Source: Prochlorococcus sp. AG-432-D11 (GTDB lineage Bacteria; Cyanobacteriota; Cyanobacteriia; PCC-6307; Cyanobiaceae). Taken from it: a stretch of 64,000 nt of DNA. Positions within the stretch are counted from its first letter, which is position 1, and each line of letters opens with the position of its first letter. The stretch lies in NCBI GenBank assembly GCA_003212885.1, contig QCOP01000001.1:1-64000 (forward strand). Reading direction: 5' to 3'. This document shows positions 20,305-31,410 of the stretch, piece after piece. The position numbers and the translations under genes were made by a program. The notes under the pieces were generated by a model. That model made no database searches. It was not told the DNA's origin and was given only the letters and a program-made list of their open reading frames with translations.

Positions 20305-23095
20305 TGCTGTGGAAACTACATTGACAAACTCCGCTTCCCAAAATAAAAGCTTAACTAGCAATCCTGATCTCTTTAGCCAAGACTGTTGGAATCTTCTATT
20401 AGATAGTGAAAATGAAGCGGATCGTTGGAGGCACGAATTTGTTAATGTCGAACATGTATTACAAGTACTATTTACTGATGAAAATTACAGAAATTTTATA
20501 AAAGATCTACCAATTAATTGCAATAGTTTTATTAACAGCTTGGAAGATTTTCTTGCAGAACTACCATCACCAGGAACAACTCAACTTTTTATTGGCGAAG
20601 CCTTAGATTCACTTCTAGATAGGTCCGACGAATTTCGAAGAAAATGGGGATCAAAAAATATTGAAATTTCACATTTATTACTATCAATTGGACGAGATCC
20701 AAGGATTGGTTCGTTATTGTTTGAAAAATATAATCTTCCCAGTGAGCTTTTAGAAGCTGAGTTAAGACGAATCCCAAAAATCAATGCCTTAGAAAATAGA
20801 AATGTCAAAACGAATATCAATGTACCTAATAAAAAAAATCAAGAAATACAAAATACTGAAACCACTATACAAAATAATACTCCTATAACAAGTATCACTA
20901 ATTTTAGAAATAAAGAGCGCCTCAATAGTGGATTGGATGAATTCAAGCTTGAAAAAGAAAGTGATATCCTCGATACCTATGGGACTGACCTAACAGAAAG
21001 TGCAAAATCAGGTTTATTAGATCCAGTTATTGGAAGAGAAGAAGAGATTAATTTAATACTCAAAGTATTATCTAGAAGGAATAAGAATAACCCTATTTTA
21101 ATTGGATCGCCAGGTGTAGGCAAAACAGCAATTGCAGAATTACTAGCTCAGGAGATAGTATCAAACAATGTACCTGATTCAATTAAAGGATTAAGACTAA
21201 TATCACTTGACATCGGTGCTCTAATTGCAGGTACAAAGTTCAGAGGGCAGCTTGAAGAGCGTTTACGTTCAATATTTGAAAAGGCTAGTGATCCTAACAA
21301 TAAAGTTATTTTATTTATTGATGAAATACATACAATTTTAAATACTGATCGTTCAAGTTCAGATGCTGGTAGTTTCTTAAAACCTGTTCTTGCAAAAGGA
21401 GAATTAAAATGCATTGGAGCAACAACTCCTGAAAATTATCGAAGGACCCTAGAGAAAGACCAGGCTCTTAATATAAGATTCCAAAAGATTTTAATAAAAG
21501 AACCAAGCATATCATTGAGCGTTGAAATACTGAGAGGGCTTAAAGATCGATATGAAAAACATCATGGAGTAACCATTTCTGATGATGCTTTAATTACCGC
21601 AAATCAATTAGGAGATAGGTATATTAGTGACAGATGCCTTCCAGACAAAGCAATTGATTTGATCGATGAAGCTTCCGCTCAAATAAAAATAGATTCAACA
21701 AAAAAACCTAGTAAAATAGAGGAAAAAGAATTAAGAATCGAGGAAATAAACAAAGAATTGCTTCAAAAAACTGAAAAATTAAGTGATATCGATTTACAAA
21801 AAATTGATGATTTGAAATTTATTCTGGACCGAGAATTATCCGAACTTTATGAAAGGTGGAATAAAGAAAAAAGCATATATAATGATCTAAAGCAATTAAC
21901 TAATGAAAGAAATGATTTAATCGAATTAATAGCAACAAGCCAACAGAATGGAGACCTTGAGGAATCAGCAAGGCTTCAATATGAAGAACTACCTAATCTA
22001 CAAAAAGAAATTGCAAATACTGAAAATACCTTAAAAAGATTTTCTCAATCTGAATACTCGTTAATCAAAAATATTGTGACTCCTGATGATATCGCTGAAG
22101 TGGTTTCTAGATGGACAAGTATACCTGTAAATAAAGTCCTTGCTGGAGAAAAAGAAAAACTTTTAAACCTTACTAAAGAACTTGATCAGAAAGTAATTGG
22201 GCAAAGCAAAGCTGTTGAAGCAGTAAGTGCAGCCATCAAAAGAGCACGAGCAGGAATGAAAGATATTAAAAGGCCAATAGGATCATTTCTTTTCCTAGGC
22301 CCTACTGGTGTTGGCAAAACAGAGCTTGCAAAAGCCCTTGCAAACTCTTTATTTGATGAAGAAGAAGCACTCGTAAGATTAGATATGAGTGAGTTTATGG
22401 AACGAAACGCAGTAGCCAGATTACTAGGGGCTCCTCCTGGATATGTAGGCTACGAAGAGGGAGGGCAACTGACAGAGGCTATACGGAGAAGACCCTATGC
22501 AGTTCTACTTTTAGATGAAATAGAAAAAGCACATCCCGATGTCTTCAATATCCTTTTGCAAGTGTTGGATGATGGGCGTCTTACAGACTCACAAGGGAGA
22601 ACAGTAAATTTTCAGCACACTGTAATTATTCTCACTAGCAACCTAGCCAGCAAGGCAATTCTCGAGAATACTGTAATGTCACAAAATACAACCAAAGTTT
22701 TAGAGAATCAAAGTACTAATAAATTAAGTGAACATATTGATAAGGCTCTTAAAAATCAATTCCGGCCAGAATTTCTTAATCGCATTGATGAGATTGTCTG
22801 TTTTAATCCACTTTCTCTCAACGATCTTCAATCAATAATTCAATTACAATTAGAAGAAATATCTCATTTACTAGCAGACCAAAATCTGCAATTAAGAGTT
22901 GACGCTTCAACTATAGAATCCCTTGCAAATGAAGGTTTTGAACCAGAATACGGTGCAAGACCGCTTCGAAGAATTCTTAGAAGGCGAATAGAAAACCCTC
23001 TGGCTACTAAATTACTTGAAGATAAATTTATAAACTCAAAAGCAGTTAGAATAAAGGGAACCTCTGAACAATTAGAATTTTTCCCAGAAAACTAA
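20282..23095 (+). CDS. ClpB-type AAA+ disaggregase paralogue (ClpB2-like)
   Basis: Two AAA+ modules, about 128-aa ClpB-type middle domain, GAPPGYVGYEEGGQLTE. Confidence 0.88.
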   Translation: MPPAKKDDAVETTLTNSASQNKSLTSNPDLFSQDCWNLLLDSENEADRWRHEFVNVEHVLQVLFTDENYRNFIKDLPINCNSFINSLEDFLAELPSPGTTQLFIGEALDSLLDRSDEFRRKWGSKNIEISHLLLSIGRDPRIGSLLFEKYNLPSELLEAELRRIPKINALENRNVKTNINVPNKKNQEIQNTETTIQNNTPITSITNFRNKERLNSGLDEFKLEKESDILDTYGTDLTESAKSGLLDPVIGREEEINLILKVLSRRNKNNPILIGSPGVGKTAIAELLAQEIVSNNVPDSIKGLRLISLDIGALIAGTKFRGQLEERLRSIFEKASDPNNKVILFIDEIHTILNTDRSSSDAGSFLKPVLAKGELKCIGATTPENYRRTLEKDQALNIRFQKILIKEPSISLSVEILRGLKDRYEKHHGVTISDDALITANQLGDRYISDRCLPDKAIDLIDEASAQIKIDSTKKPSKIEEKELRIEEINKELLQKTEKLSDIDLQKIDDLKFILDRELSELYERWNKEKSIYNDLKQLTNERNDLIELIATSQQNGDLEESARLQYEELPNLQKEIANTENTLKRFSQSEYSLIKNIVTPDDIAEVVSRWTSIPVNKVLAGEKEKLLNLTKELDQKVIGQSKAVEAVSAAIKRARAGMKDIKRPIGSFLFLGPTGVGKTELAKALANSLFDEEEALVRLDMSEFMERNAVARLLGAPPGYVGYEEGGQLTEAIRRRPYAVLLLDEIEKAHPDVFNILLQVLDDGRLTDSQGRTVNFQHTVIILTSNLASKAILENTVMSQNTTKVLENQSTNKLSEHIDKALKNQFRPEFLNRIDEIVCFNPLSLNDLQSIIQLQLEEISHLLADQNLQLRVDASTIESLANEGFEPEYGARPLRRILRRRIENPLATKLLEDKFINSKAVRIKGTSEQLEFFPEN

Positions 23096-23167
23096 GCAAA
23101 CTAAATTAGCCACGCTAAATTTCAGAAAAAGCTAACGGCGTGTCATTCAGCATCAAATTATTTCATT

Positions 23168-23407
23168 GTGACCAGTTCAACCCCTAAAGAAAACAATCTT
23201 GAAGAATCAACTCAAGAGCAAGAACCTGTTTCTCAAAAAGGCTTTCTTGGATCAACTATTGATGAATTGAAATTAGTCATTTGGCCGAGTCGCCAACAAT
23301 TATTCAGTGAATCAATAGCTGTAATATTAATGGTCACTCTTTCAGCTGCATTAATAGCTGCTCTAAGTCGTTTCTATGGCTGGGGAGCCTCTCAACTATT
23401 CAGTTAA
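23168..23407 (+). CDS. secE: Preprotein translocase SecE
   Basis: ELKLVIWPSRQQLFSES SecE signature; precedes nusG; GTG start. Confidence 0.93.
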   Translation: MTSSTPKENNLEESTQEQEPVSQKGFLGSTIDELKLVIWPSRQQLFSESIAVILMVTLSAALIAALSRFYGWGASQLFS

Positions 23408-23457
23408 ACTAAAGTTCATCATCATTACTAGCAACCCCTTATTTAATCAATTTTCCA

Positions 23458-24120
23458 GTGACAGAGTCCTATCAAACCATACAAGATCCATCTCAGGAAA
23501 ATGAAGTTTCTATTGAGAATCATTCAAAAGAAATTGGAACTGAGTCCAAGCCAACTGGAATAGCAAGATGGTATGCCATCCAAGTCGCCTCTAGTTGTGA
23601 AAAGAAAGTAAAAGCAACCCTCCAACAAAGAGCAGTTACTCTTGGTGTGAGCAACAGGATCTTGGAAATTGAAATTCCTCATAACCCAGCTGTAAAATTA
23701 AAAAAAGATGGCTCTAGGCAATCCACAGAGGAAAAAGTTTTCCCAGGCTATGTACTTGTGAGAATGGTTTTAGACGAAGACACAATGATGGCTGTAAGAA
23801 GTACTCCAAATGTAATTAATTTTGTAGGAGCTGAAGACCGACGAGCTACTGGGAGAGGTAGAGGACATATCAAACCAAGGCCTTTAAGCCGTCAAGAGGT
23901 GAATCGAATCTTCAAAAGAGCTGCTGAGAAGAAAACAGTGGTGAAAATTGACTTGTCAGAAGGGGACAAAATCCTTGTCACTTCTGGTCCTTTTAAAGAC
24001 TTCCAAGGCGAAGTAATTGAAGTCTCTAGCGAAAGAAGCAAACTTAAAGCATTACTTTCAATATTTGGAAGAGAAACCCCTGTAGAACTGGAATTTTCTC
24101 AAATTAATAAGCAGAACTAA
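23458..24120 (+). CDS. nusG: Transcription antitermination protein NusG
   Basis: WYAIQVASSCEKKVK; VFPGYVLVRM; KOW domain; GTG start. Confidence 0.97.
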   Translation: MTESYQTIQDPSQENEVSIENHSKEIGTESKPTGIARWYAIQVASSCEKKVKATLQQRAVTLGVSNRILEIEIPHNPAVKLKKDGSRQSTEEKVFPGYVLVRMVLDEDTMMAVRSTPNVINFVGAEDRRATGRGRGHIKPRPLSRQEVNRIFKRAAEKKTVVKIDLSEGDKILVTSGPFKDFQGEVIEVSSERSKLKALLSIFGRETPVELEFSQINKQN

Positions 24121-24230
24121 GTTGATTCTTTGAAACCAAGTTAGTTTTCAAGCCGATTAAGAAGTAAATTTGCTAGAAGACAAAAAAATTCCTTTCTAAT
24201 TTAATTAGTAATCAAACCAATTTTAAGAAG

Positions 24231-24656
24231 ATGGCCAAGAAAATTGTTGCTGTGATCAAGCTAGCTCTTCAAGCTGGCAAAGCTAACCCCGCTCCTCCAG
24301 TGGGACCTGCTCTAGGTCAACATGGAGTAAATATCATGGCGTTTTGCAAAGAATACAATGCAAAAACTCAAGATAAAGTTGGCTTTGTTATCCCAGTTGA
24401 AATATCTGTTTTTGAAGATAGAAGTTTCACCTTTATAACAAAAACTCCTCCTGCTTCCGTTCTAATTACTAAAGCAGCAGGAATTTCTAAAGGATCTGGA
24501 GAGTCTTCAAAAGGACAAGCAGGTACTATTAGTAAAGCTCAACTTGAAGAAATCGCAAAAACGAAATTGCCTGATCTCAATTGTAATAGTGTTGAATCAG
24601 CAATGAGAGTCATAGAAGGAACAGCCAAAAACATGGGTGTTTCAATCGGTGACTAA
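24231..24656 (+). CDS. rplK: 50S ribosomal protein L11
   Basis: [26 protein letters not shown]. Confidence 0.99.
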   Translation: MAKKIVAVIKLALQAGKANPAPPVGPALGQHGVNIMAFCKEYNAKTQDKVGFVIPVEISVFEDRSFTFITKTPPASVLITKAAGISKGSGESSKGQAGTISKAQLEEIAKTKLPDLNCNSVESAMRVIEGTAKNMGVSIGD

Positions 24657-24661
24657 AGTAA

Positions 24662-24712
24662 CGACTTTTCAAAAGTAGTTCCAATTCACAAAAGGGGGAG
24701 ACTGAAAAGTCG
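24662..24712 (+). promoter_or_regulatory. Long-range inverted repeat in rplK-rplA spacer, candidate L1 autoregulatory structure
   Basis: CGACTTTTCA (24662-24671) / TGAAAAGTCG (24703-24712), GGGGGAGA in the enclosed arm. Confidence 0.4.
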
Positions 24713-24732
24713 CTTGACCCCACAAAAATCAA

Positions 24733-25440
24733 ATGACAAAACCATCCAAAAGAATGCTGGAATTGTCTTCTAAAATAGAAGACAAAGCCTATCAACCACT
24801 TGATGCCATCAAACTAGTAAAAGAAAATGCAAAGGCAAAGTTTGATGAAACAATTGAAGCTCACGCAAGATTGGGCATAGATCCAAAATATACCGATCAA
24901 CAATTAAGGACCACAGTTGCATTACCTCAAGGGACTGGTCAAAGTGTTCGAATTGCTGTGATTACACGAGGGGAAAAGGTTGCCGAAGCGAAGTCTGCCG
25001 GAGCTGATCTTGCAGGAGAAGAAGACCTGGTAGAGATCATTAACAAAGGGGAGATGAATTTTGATCTCTTAATTGCATCGCCTGACATGATGCCCAAGGT
25101 TGCAAAGCTTGGAAGAATTCTTGGCCCCCGAGGATTGATGCCCAATCCTAAAACTGGAACAGTAACAGCTGATCTTACTAATGCAATTAAAGAGTTTAAA
25201 GCTGGAAAGCTTGAATTTAGAGCTGATAAAGCAGGAATTGTTCACGTAAGATTCGGCAAAGCAAGTTTTTCTGAAGAAGCTCTACTTGAGAATTTAAAGA
25301 CTCTCCAAGAAGCTATTGATAGAAACAAACCTAGCGGAGCTAAAGGCCGATACTGGAAGAGCTTATATATCACTTCCACAATGGGTCCCTCGGTTGAAGT
25401 AGATATAAACGCTTTGCAAGATATACAAGAAGAGAACTAA
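24733..25440 (+). CDS. rplA: 50S ribosomal protein L1
   Basis: [20 protein letters not shown]. Confidence 0.99.
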   Translation: MTKPSKRMLELSSKIEDKAYQPLDAIKLVKENAKAKFDETIEAHARLGIDPKYTDQQLRTTVALPQGTGQSVRIAVITRGEKVAEAKSAGADLAGEEDLVEIINKGEMNFDLLIASPDMMPKVAKLGRILGPRGLMPNPKTGTVTADLTNAIKEFKAGKLEFRADKAGIVHVRFGKASFSEEALLENLKTLQEAIDRNKPSGAKGRYWKSLYITSTMGPSVEVDINALQDIQEEN

Positions 25441-25479
25441 TACCTTCTTTTGTTATATTAATAACTGGTTAACACCATT

Positions 25480-25662
25480 GGGCATACGCCCTGCCTAAGA
25501 CAGTAGGTTAATTCCTTCGTTTGATTTATCAAACTAATTAGTAAACCCTACCGAGGCTCATGAAACGATTTTTTCCAATGGATCTTATCGGCATCGGCCT
25601 CGACTCCTTTTTGAGTTAAAAAGGCCGTATGTTCAAATCTTCACCCGATACGATCCACCATT
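25480..25662 (+). promoter_or_regulatory. L10 ribosomal protein leader (L10(L12)4 mRNA binding region)
   Basis: CTGCCTAAGACAGTAGG...CCCTACCGAGGCTCATGA pattern immediately upstream of rplJ. Confidence 0.85.
25606..25624 (+). repeat. Stem-loop CCTTTTT-GAGTT-AAAAAGG within rplJ leader
   Basis: Perfect 7-bp stem, 5-nt loop. Confidence 0.6.
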
Positions 25663-26190
25663 ATGGGCCGCACTCTGGAGAGAAAAAAACAAATAGTCGA
25701 AGAGATCAAAGGACTTCTTAACGAAGCCGAAATGGCTTTGGTTTTGGACTACTCAGGTTTGTCCATCAAAGAAATGTCTGATTTAAGAAGTCGCCTTGAA
25801 ACCAGCAAAGGCGTATGCAAGGTTACTAAAAACACCTTGATGCGTAAAGCTATTGATGGTGATGCTTCTTGGTCTAATCTTGAATCTTTGCTTACTGGCA
25901 CTAATGCTTTCGTACTTGTAAAAGGAGACGTTGGTAGTGCAGTTAAAGCAGTTCAAGCATTTCAAAAGGACACAAAGAAATCTGAGACAAAAGGAGGGTT
26001 ATTTGAAGGCAAACTTCTTTCTCAAGAAGAAATAAAAGCCATTGCAAGTCTTCCAACAAAGGAAGTTTTAATGGCGCAAATTGCCGGTTCATTGAATGCA
26101 TTATCAACAAAACTTGCTATTGGCATCAATGAAGTACCTTCTGGTCTTGGAAGAGCCCTAAAACAGCATGCCGATAGTGGTAACAGCTGA
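25663..26190 (+). CDS. rplJ: 50S ribosomal protein L10
   Basis: L10 family N-terminus; rplJ-rplL order. Confidence 0.98.
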   Translation: MGRTLERKKQIVEEIKGLLNEAEMALVLDYSGLSIKEMSDLRSRLETSKGVCKVTKNTLMRKAIDGDASWSNLESLLTGTNAFVLVKGDVGSAVKAVQAFQKDTKKSETKGGLFEGKLLSQEEIKAIASLPTKEVLMAQIAGSLNALSTKLAIGINEVPSGLGRALKQHADSGNS

Positions 26191-26246
26191 TTAGAATTTT
26201 TGACTATTCATTAATTTCATCTCAAAATCGTTTCTCAATTACAACA

Positions 26247-26648
26247 ATGTCCGCAAAAACTGATGAGATTCTAGAGTCTCTGAAATCCTTATCCTTACTT
26301 GAAGCTTCAGAACTTGTAAAACAAATCGAAGAAGCATTTGGTGTATCTGCAGCTGCCTCTGCTGGAGTAGTTATGGCAGCACCTGGCGCAGCAGCTGCAG
26401 GCTCTGGTGGAGCTGATGCTGCTGCCGAGGAACAGACTGAATTCAATGTCATTCTTGAGAGCTTTGATGCCTCAGCAAAAATCAAAGTTCTTAAAGAAGT
26501 TCGCAATGCCACAGGTCTTGGCTTAGGAGATGCCAAAGCTATGGTTGAATCTGCTCCTAAAACCATTAAAGAAGGTGTTTCTAAAGAGGACGCAGAAGCA
26601 CTTAAGAAAGCAATCGAAGATGTTGGAGGGAAAGTAACTCTTAAATAA
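26247..26648 (+). CDS. rplL: 50S ribosomal protein L7/L12
   Basis: [37 protein letters not shown]. Confidence 0.99.
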   Translation: MSAKTDEILESLKSLSLLEASELVKQIEEAFGVSAAASAGVVMAAPGAAAAGSGGADAAAEEQTEFNVILESFDASAKIKVLKEVRNATGLGLGDAKAMVESAPKTIKEGVSKEDAEALKKAIEDVGGKVTLK

Positions 26649-26697
26649 GGCAAATTTTGCTAAACAAGGGAATTAAACTTTCCATATAAAACATTTA

Positions 26698-26726
26698 AGC
26701 CGATCGTAAGATCGGCTATTTTTTTT
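26698..26726 (+). terminator. Rho-independent terminator after rplL
   Basis: AGCCGATC-GTAA-GATCGGCT-ATTTTTTTT. Confidence 0.92.
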
Positions 26727-26728
26727 AT

Positions 26729-27223
26729 ATGAATAAAAATCTTGGCAAAGTCATTAGTGCAGCAACTGATGGTGCATGCAGTGGTAATCCTGGCCCTGGC
26801 GGCTGGGGCGGTTTAATTCGTTTTGAAAATGGAAGTGTAGAAGAATTTGGAGGATTTCACCCTGCAACAACCAACAACCGCATGGAGCTATTTGCAGCCC
26901 TATCCATCTTAAAAAAGCTTAAAGAATTGCCTAGACAACAAAACCTAAAAATTAGAACAGATAGTCAATATCTTATTAATGGCTATGAACAATGGGTTTT
27001 TGGTTGGAAAAAAAAAGGGTGGAAAACATCATCCGGGAAAAGTGTTCTCAATAAAGATCTCTGGGAAGCATTAGACCAAGCTCGTCTCTCAGGAGTAAAT
27101 CTTGAATATGTGAAAGGTCATAGTGGAGACAAAGACAACGACAGAGTCGATCAAATAGCTGTAAGCTTCTCTAAAAGGATTGAAATATCTTTGAGTTCTA
27201 GTTCACAAATAACTTATGAATAA
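26729..27223 (+). CDS. rnhA: Ribonuclease HI
   Basis: [35 protein letters not shown]. Confidence 0.97.
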   Translation: MNKNLGKVISAATDGACSGNPGPGGWGGLIRFENGSVEEFGGFHPATTNNRMELFAALSILKKLKELPRQQNLKIRTDSQYLINGYEQWVFGWKKKGWKTSSGKSVLNKDLWEALDQARLSGVNLEYVKGHSGDKDNDRVDQIAVSFSKRIEISLSSSSQITYE

Positions 27224-28406
27224 TTTCTCTCCCTTTAATCAATTATTCTCTGTAAAGTCCTTACACAAGAAACTGTTAGAGCCAATTCTAGATAGTGATA
27301 ATGGTTTAGATGCTGAAGTATTAACTCAATTAAGCCTTTCTACATTAAAACAAATTTCACTTTATAAATCTTTCCCTATAATCTCAGATCTATTAAAACA
27401 ACTCAAAAATGAGCTTCAAATAAGTAACCCTAAATTAGAGCAAAATTTGTTTGGTTGCCACTTTGCAAATCCAATTGGTCTAGCAGCTGGATTCGATAAA
27501 AATGGTATAGCTGCAGGTATTTGGGACTATTTTGGTTTTGGCTTCTCGGAGTTAGGCACTGTAACCATGCACTGTCAACCAGGCAATCCCAAACCTCGGC
27601 TTTTTCGACTAGCTAAAGAACAAGCTGCTTTAAATCGTTTGGGATTTAATAACAATGGTTCGAAAGAAATGCTCAACACTTTAAAGAAACAAGACTTGCG
27701 CGAGAAGAATGACAGAAAATCTTTGATAGGAATTAACTTAGGAAAATCCAAAATTACAACGATTGATAATGCCCCAGAAGATTATGCATTTTCCTTAGAG
27801 CTCCTAGCACCTTTGGCTGATTATGCCGTAATCAATGTCAGTTCACCCAATACGCCCGGTCTAAGAATTTTGCAAGAAGAAACACGATTAAGGAGACTAA
27901 TTGCAAAATTAAGACGATTACCTGAATGTCCTCCCTTATTAGTAAAAATCGCTCCTGATCTAGATGATTATGGTATTGATGCCATAGCCAAAGTAGCCTT
28001 TGAAGAAGGTCTGGCAGGATTAATTGCAGTAAATACAAGTATTGATAGGCTTGGACTAGAAAACAGAATCCTCAATCAAACAGGCAACGCCTTAAAGAAT
28101 GAGGCGGGTGGGTTGAGTGGAAAACCTCTTCAACAAAGGGCATTATCTGTTGTCAAACAATTATATAAAACTACAAAAGGAGAATTGCCCTTGATTGGAG
28201 TAGGAGGTATCGACTCTCCAAAAATTGCCTGGGAAAGGATTACTGCGGGTGCATCATTAATTCAAATTTATACAGGCTGGATTTATAAAGGACCACAACT
28301 AGTTCCCCAAATTCTTGAAGGTTTAATCTCACAACTTGACCAATATGGCTTTAACTCTATCTCAGAAGCTGTTGGTACTGATGCCCCATGGAAAAACCAA
28401 AAATAA
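27216..28406 (+). CDS. pyrD: Dihydroorotate dehydrogenase (class 2)
   Basis: [31 protein letters not shown]. Confidence 0.96.
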   Translation: MNNFSPFNQLFSVKSLHKKLLEPILDSDNGLDAEVLTQLSLSTLKQISLYKSFPIISDLLKQLKNELQISNPKLEQNLFGCHFANPIGLAAGFDKNGIAAGIWDYFGFGFSELGTVTMHCQPGNPKPRLFRLAKEQAALNRLGFNNNGSKEMLNTLKKQDLREKNDRKSLIGINLGKSKITTIDNAPEDYAFSLELLAPLADYAVINVSSPNTPGLRILQEETRLRRLIAKLRRLPECPPLLVKIAPDLDDYGIDAIAKVAFEEGLAGLIAVNTSIDRLGLENRILNQTGNALKNEAGGLSGKPLQQRALSVVKQLYKTTKGELPLIGVGGIDSPKIAWERITAGASLIQIYTGWIYKGPQLVPQILEGLISQLDQYGFNSISEAVGTDAPWKNQK

Positions 28407-29503
28407 ACTTAGAAAACTCTCTATTAAATAGACCTCACTATCACGGAGGAAATCTAGAAGAGCATTCCAAAATACTAGGAGTTTCTCCTAATAAAATTGT
28501 AGATGCAAGTGCATCTTTAGTACCTTTCCCACTAACCAACAAACTAAAGAAAGTTCTAAAAAGAGCCATAGATAAAAAACTACTTTATAGCTATCCAGAT
28601 AGAAACCATACTTCTCTAAAAAAGGCAATCGCCAGTTGGCATAACATTGACGAAGCCTGTGTCTTCCCTGGTAACGGAGCCGCAGAACTTTTTACCTGGG
28701 CAGCCAAGGATGCTGCAAAAGAAGGCATCAGTACTCTTCCTTCACCAGGGTTTTCAGACTATGAGCGAGCTTTAAAATGCTGGGATGCTCAATATATTCA
28801 TATGGCTCTTCCTTTATTATGGAGCAACAAATTTCCACAAGATTTTCCATTAACCCCAACAACAAAAGTTATTTGGATAACCAACCCTCATAATCCAACA
28901 GGACAACTTTGGAGCCGTGATTCATTAGAAACATTCTTAAAGAAAGGTCATTTAATCATTTGTGATGAAGCGTTCTTACCACTAGTACCTAATGGAGAGA
29001 AACAGTCGCTCGTTCCATTATCATTCAAGTACTCTAATCTAATAATTATTCGAAGCCTTACAAAACTTTTTGGGATTGCAGGTTTAAGACTTGGCTATGC
29101 AATTAGTCACCCTGAGCGACTAGACTTTTGGCAACTATGGAGAGACCCTTGGCCCGTAAATAGCATTGCTATTTTACTTGGGGAAACAATAATGAATGAT
29201 CACAATATGCTAAAAGGATGGTTACGGAAAGTACAACATTGGGTCAGAGAAGAAGGGCAGTGGTTTAACGCAAAATTTGCAACGTTAAATGATTTAAATG
29301 CATATCCATCAGTTGCAAATTTTCAGCTTATAAAAAGCAAAAAACCTCTTAAGGGTTTTAATGAGAAGCTATTAAATTCATATATTCTTTTGAGGGACTG
29401 TAGTTCTTTTAGAAACCTAGATAAAAACTGGTTTAGAATAAGCTTTCAAAATAGGAAAAAAAATAAACTTATTTTCAAATCTTTTCAAAAATTTTTAACT
29501 TAA
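28388..29503 (+). CDS. PLP-dependent aminotransferase (L-threonine-O-3-phosphate decarboxylase / CobC-like)
   Basis: Fold type I motifs [33 protein letters not shown]. Confidence 0.8.
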   Translation: MEKPKINLENSLLNRPHYHGGNLEEHSKILGVSPNKIVDASASLVPFPLTNKLKKVLKRAIDKKLLYSYPDRNHTSLKKAIASWHNIDEACVFPGNGAAELFTWAAKDAAKEGISTLPSPGFSDYERALKCWDAQYIHMALPLLWSNKFPQDFPLTPTTKVIWITNPHNPTGQLWSRDSLETFLKKGHLIICDEAFLPLVPNGEKQSLVPLSFKYSNLIIIRSLTKLFGIAGLRLGYAISHPERLDFWQLWRDPWPVNSIAILLGETIMNDHNMLKGWLRKVQHWVREEGQWFNAKFATLNDLNAYPSVANFQLIKSKKPLKGFNEKLLNSYILLRDCSSFRNLDKNWFRISFQNRKKNKLIFKSFQKFLT

Positions 29504-30580
29504 AGTAATCAATATCCTCACTATTTCTTTTGTTGAATCTCTAAGTTGCAATTGCTTAATGCATTTTTTCATATCTTTAAGCAATTCAGGAGATTCATTT
29601 ATTCCCAACAATCTATTTCCAAGCAAATTATCAAGAATCTTTTCTAAACGAATATGATTAGTATCACTCTGATGAAGAATTAATGCTCCACCAGATTCAG
29701 CTGCATAGGCAGCGTTAAATTCTTGATGATTATCAGTTGCATAAGGATAAGGAACAAGAATTGAAGGAATACCACAAAAAGCTATTTCGCTCAAAGCACT
29801 AGCCCCTGAACGGCTGATCACAAGGTCTGAATGAGCAAGGAGAGCGGGTACTTCATCGCTAAAGGCTCTTTCTACAATATTTACATGCCTGAGTTGCGGT
29901 TTATCATTTTTCCCAATCAAATGAACAACTCTGCATCCTTGATTTAAAAACTTTGGCAAAACATATCTAACCATTACGTTTAACTGCACAGCTCCTTGAC
30001 TGCCACCCATGACCAATAAAAGAGGGCCTTCGCCATTAGGTACCCAATCTGGAAGAGATTTTTGGAATAGAAACTCTTCTCGAACGGGTGTTCCAGTTAT
30101 AACAGTTTTACAATTTCCGAGATATTGCTTAGCTGGTTCGACGCCCAATGCCACTAAATCACAAAATCGGCCCAACAATCGCGTAACTTTTCCTGGATAA
30201 GCATTGGATTCATGAATCAAAACTTTAATACCACAAAACTTTGCCGCAAGAATTGCTGGGGCGGCAATATATCCACCTGTTGTAAAAACCAAATGAATAC
30301 CTTCTTTCTGAATAAATTGAATAACAACAATCGTTGATCTAAAAAGGTTAAAGCACTGAGCTACTCTATTAAAAAGAGACCCTCTCAAGCCCTCCACATC
30401 AATAGTCTTTAAAGGAAAATGATCGCCAATTATTTCCCTCTCCATACGACCTTTCACGCCCAGCCAAAATACCTTCCAATTTTTGGGAAGAGTTTTTGCA
30501 ACCGATAATGCAGGGAAAAGATGGCCTCCAGTCCCACTTGCAGCAATCAATATCTTTGGCATCTTTAACAATGAAAGCAA
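29495..30580 (-). CDS. murG: UDP-N-acetylglucosamine transferase MurG
   Basis: AASGTGGHLFPALSVA; TGGYIAAPAILAAK; SRSGASALSEI. Confidence 0.97.
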   Translation of the reverse strand: MLSLLKMPKILIAASGTGGHLFPALSVAKTLPKNWKVFWLGVKGRMEREIIGDHFPLKTIDVEGLRGSLFNRVAQCFNLFRSTIVVIQFIQKEGIHLVFTTGGYIAAPAILAAKFCGIKVLIHESNAYPGKVTRLLGRFCDLVALGVEPAKQYLGNCKTVITGTPVREEFLFQKSLPDWVPNGEGPLLLVMGGSQGAVQLNVMVRYVLPKFLNQGCRVVHLIGKNDKPQLRHVNIVERAFSDEVPALLAHSDLVISRSGASALSEIAFCGIPSILVPYPYATDNHQEFNAAYAAESGGALILHQSDTNHIRLEKILDNLLGNRLLGINESPELLKDMKKCIKQLQLRDSTKEIVRILITLS

Positions 30581-30608
30581 TTCTTATGATTAAGTTATAG
30601 GTAATTCT

Positions 30609-31346
30609 TTGAAAACATTGACACCTCATTTACTCAAAGTTGTTCTTGGGTCAGTGATTTTTACCCTAAGTACATTCCCTGCCAATGGATTTTCGCAAAA
30701 TTTAGGAATTAAATCTTTTTGCAATAAACTTGAAACAGCACTCAATAATAAGGAAAAAGCTAATTTTGCTTCCCTCCTATCAGAAGAAATTTATAAAAAC
30801 TTTTATAGTTCGTACCAAGATCTCATAGAAAATTTCCCTAATTCTAAATGGGAAATAAATCCATTAGAGCAAAGAAAAAAAGAAAGTTTTACTGTTGAAA
30901 TCATTATAACTGGACAAAATACTCAGGGAAAGAATCAATATTTGCTAGAATCAAAGCAACTCTTAAGACTCAATTTAAAGAATAATATTGTTATTAAAAA
31001 AGAGTTAATTAGTGAATATTCTATTGTCAAAAGCAAAAATAATGCCATTACGATGACTTTTAATATCCCAAATTCTGTTTTAACAGGAAGCATATATGAT
31101 ATAGATGTAATTTTGGACAAGCCCCTAGGAGATGAAATCCTTGCAGGAGGAATCATTAATGTACAAAATGACCTAAATACAAAAATTTTAAATAAAAATA
31201 TTCCCCTAATGCCATTAGCATCAGGAGGATTATTTAAAACTGCACAAGCCCCTTTAGAGACAGGAAAGCAAAAATGGGCTGTACTATTAGCTCATCCTGA
31301 AGGAATAATTTCAATTTTCAAAACAGTTAAAATAGTTTCTAATTAA
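30609..31346 (+). CDS. Exported hypothetical protein
   Basis: N-terminal signal-like hydrophobic segment; 245 aa; flanked by murG and pgk. Confidence 0.7.
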   Translation: MKTLTPHLLKVVLGSVIFTLSTFPANGFSQNLGIKSFCNKLETALNNKEKANFASLLSEEIYKNFYSSYQDLIENFPNSKWEINPLEQRKKESFTVEIIITGQNTQGKNQYLLESKQLLRLNLKNNIVIKKELISEYSIVKSKNNAITMTFNIPNSVLTGSIYDIDVILDKPLGDEILAGGIINVQNDLNTKILNKNIPLMPLASGGLFKTAQAPLETGKQKWAVLLAHPEGIISIFKTVKIVSN

Positions 31347-31410
31347 ACCAAAAAGAAAACATTTTAAAATTTGGGAATTTCATTAATTATTGAACATATA
31401 GTACTATCCC

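Noticed and set aside
25629-25640. tRNA T-arm-like string GTTCAAATC
   Set aside because: No acceptor or anticodon arms around it; part of the rplJ leader.
26222-26653. 143-aa ORF antisense to rplL
   Set aside because: Mirror ORF of the Ala/Gly-rich, codon-biased rplL gene; no independent protein signature.
28388-29503. Second hisC
   Set aside because: N-terminus ([31 protein letters not shown]) fits CobC/CobD-type decarboxylase better; a more hisC-like gene is at 43757.
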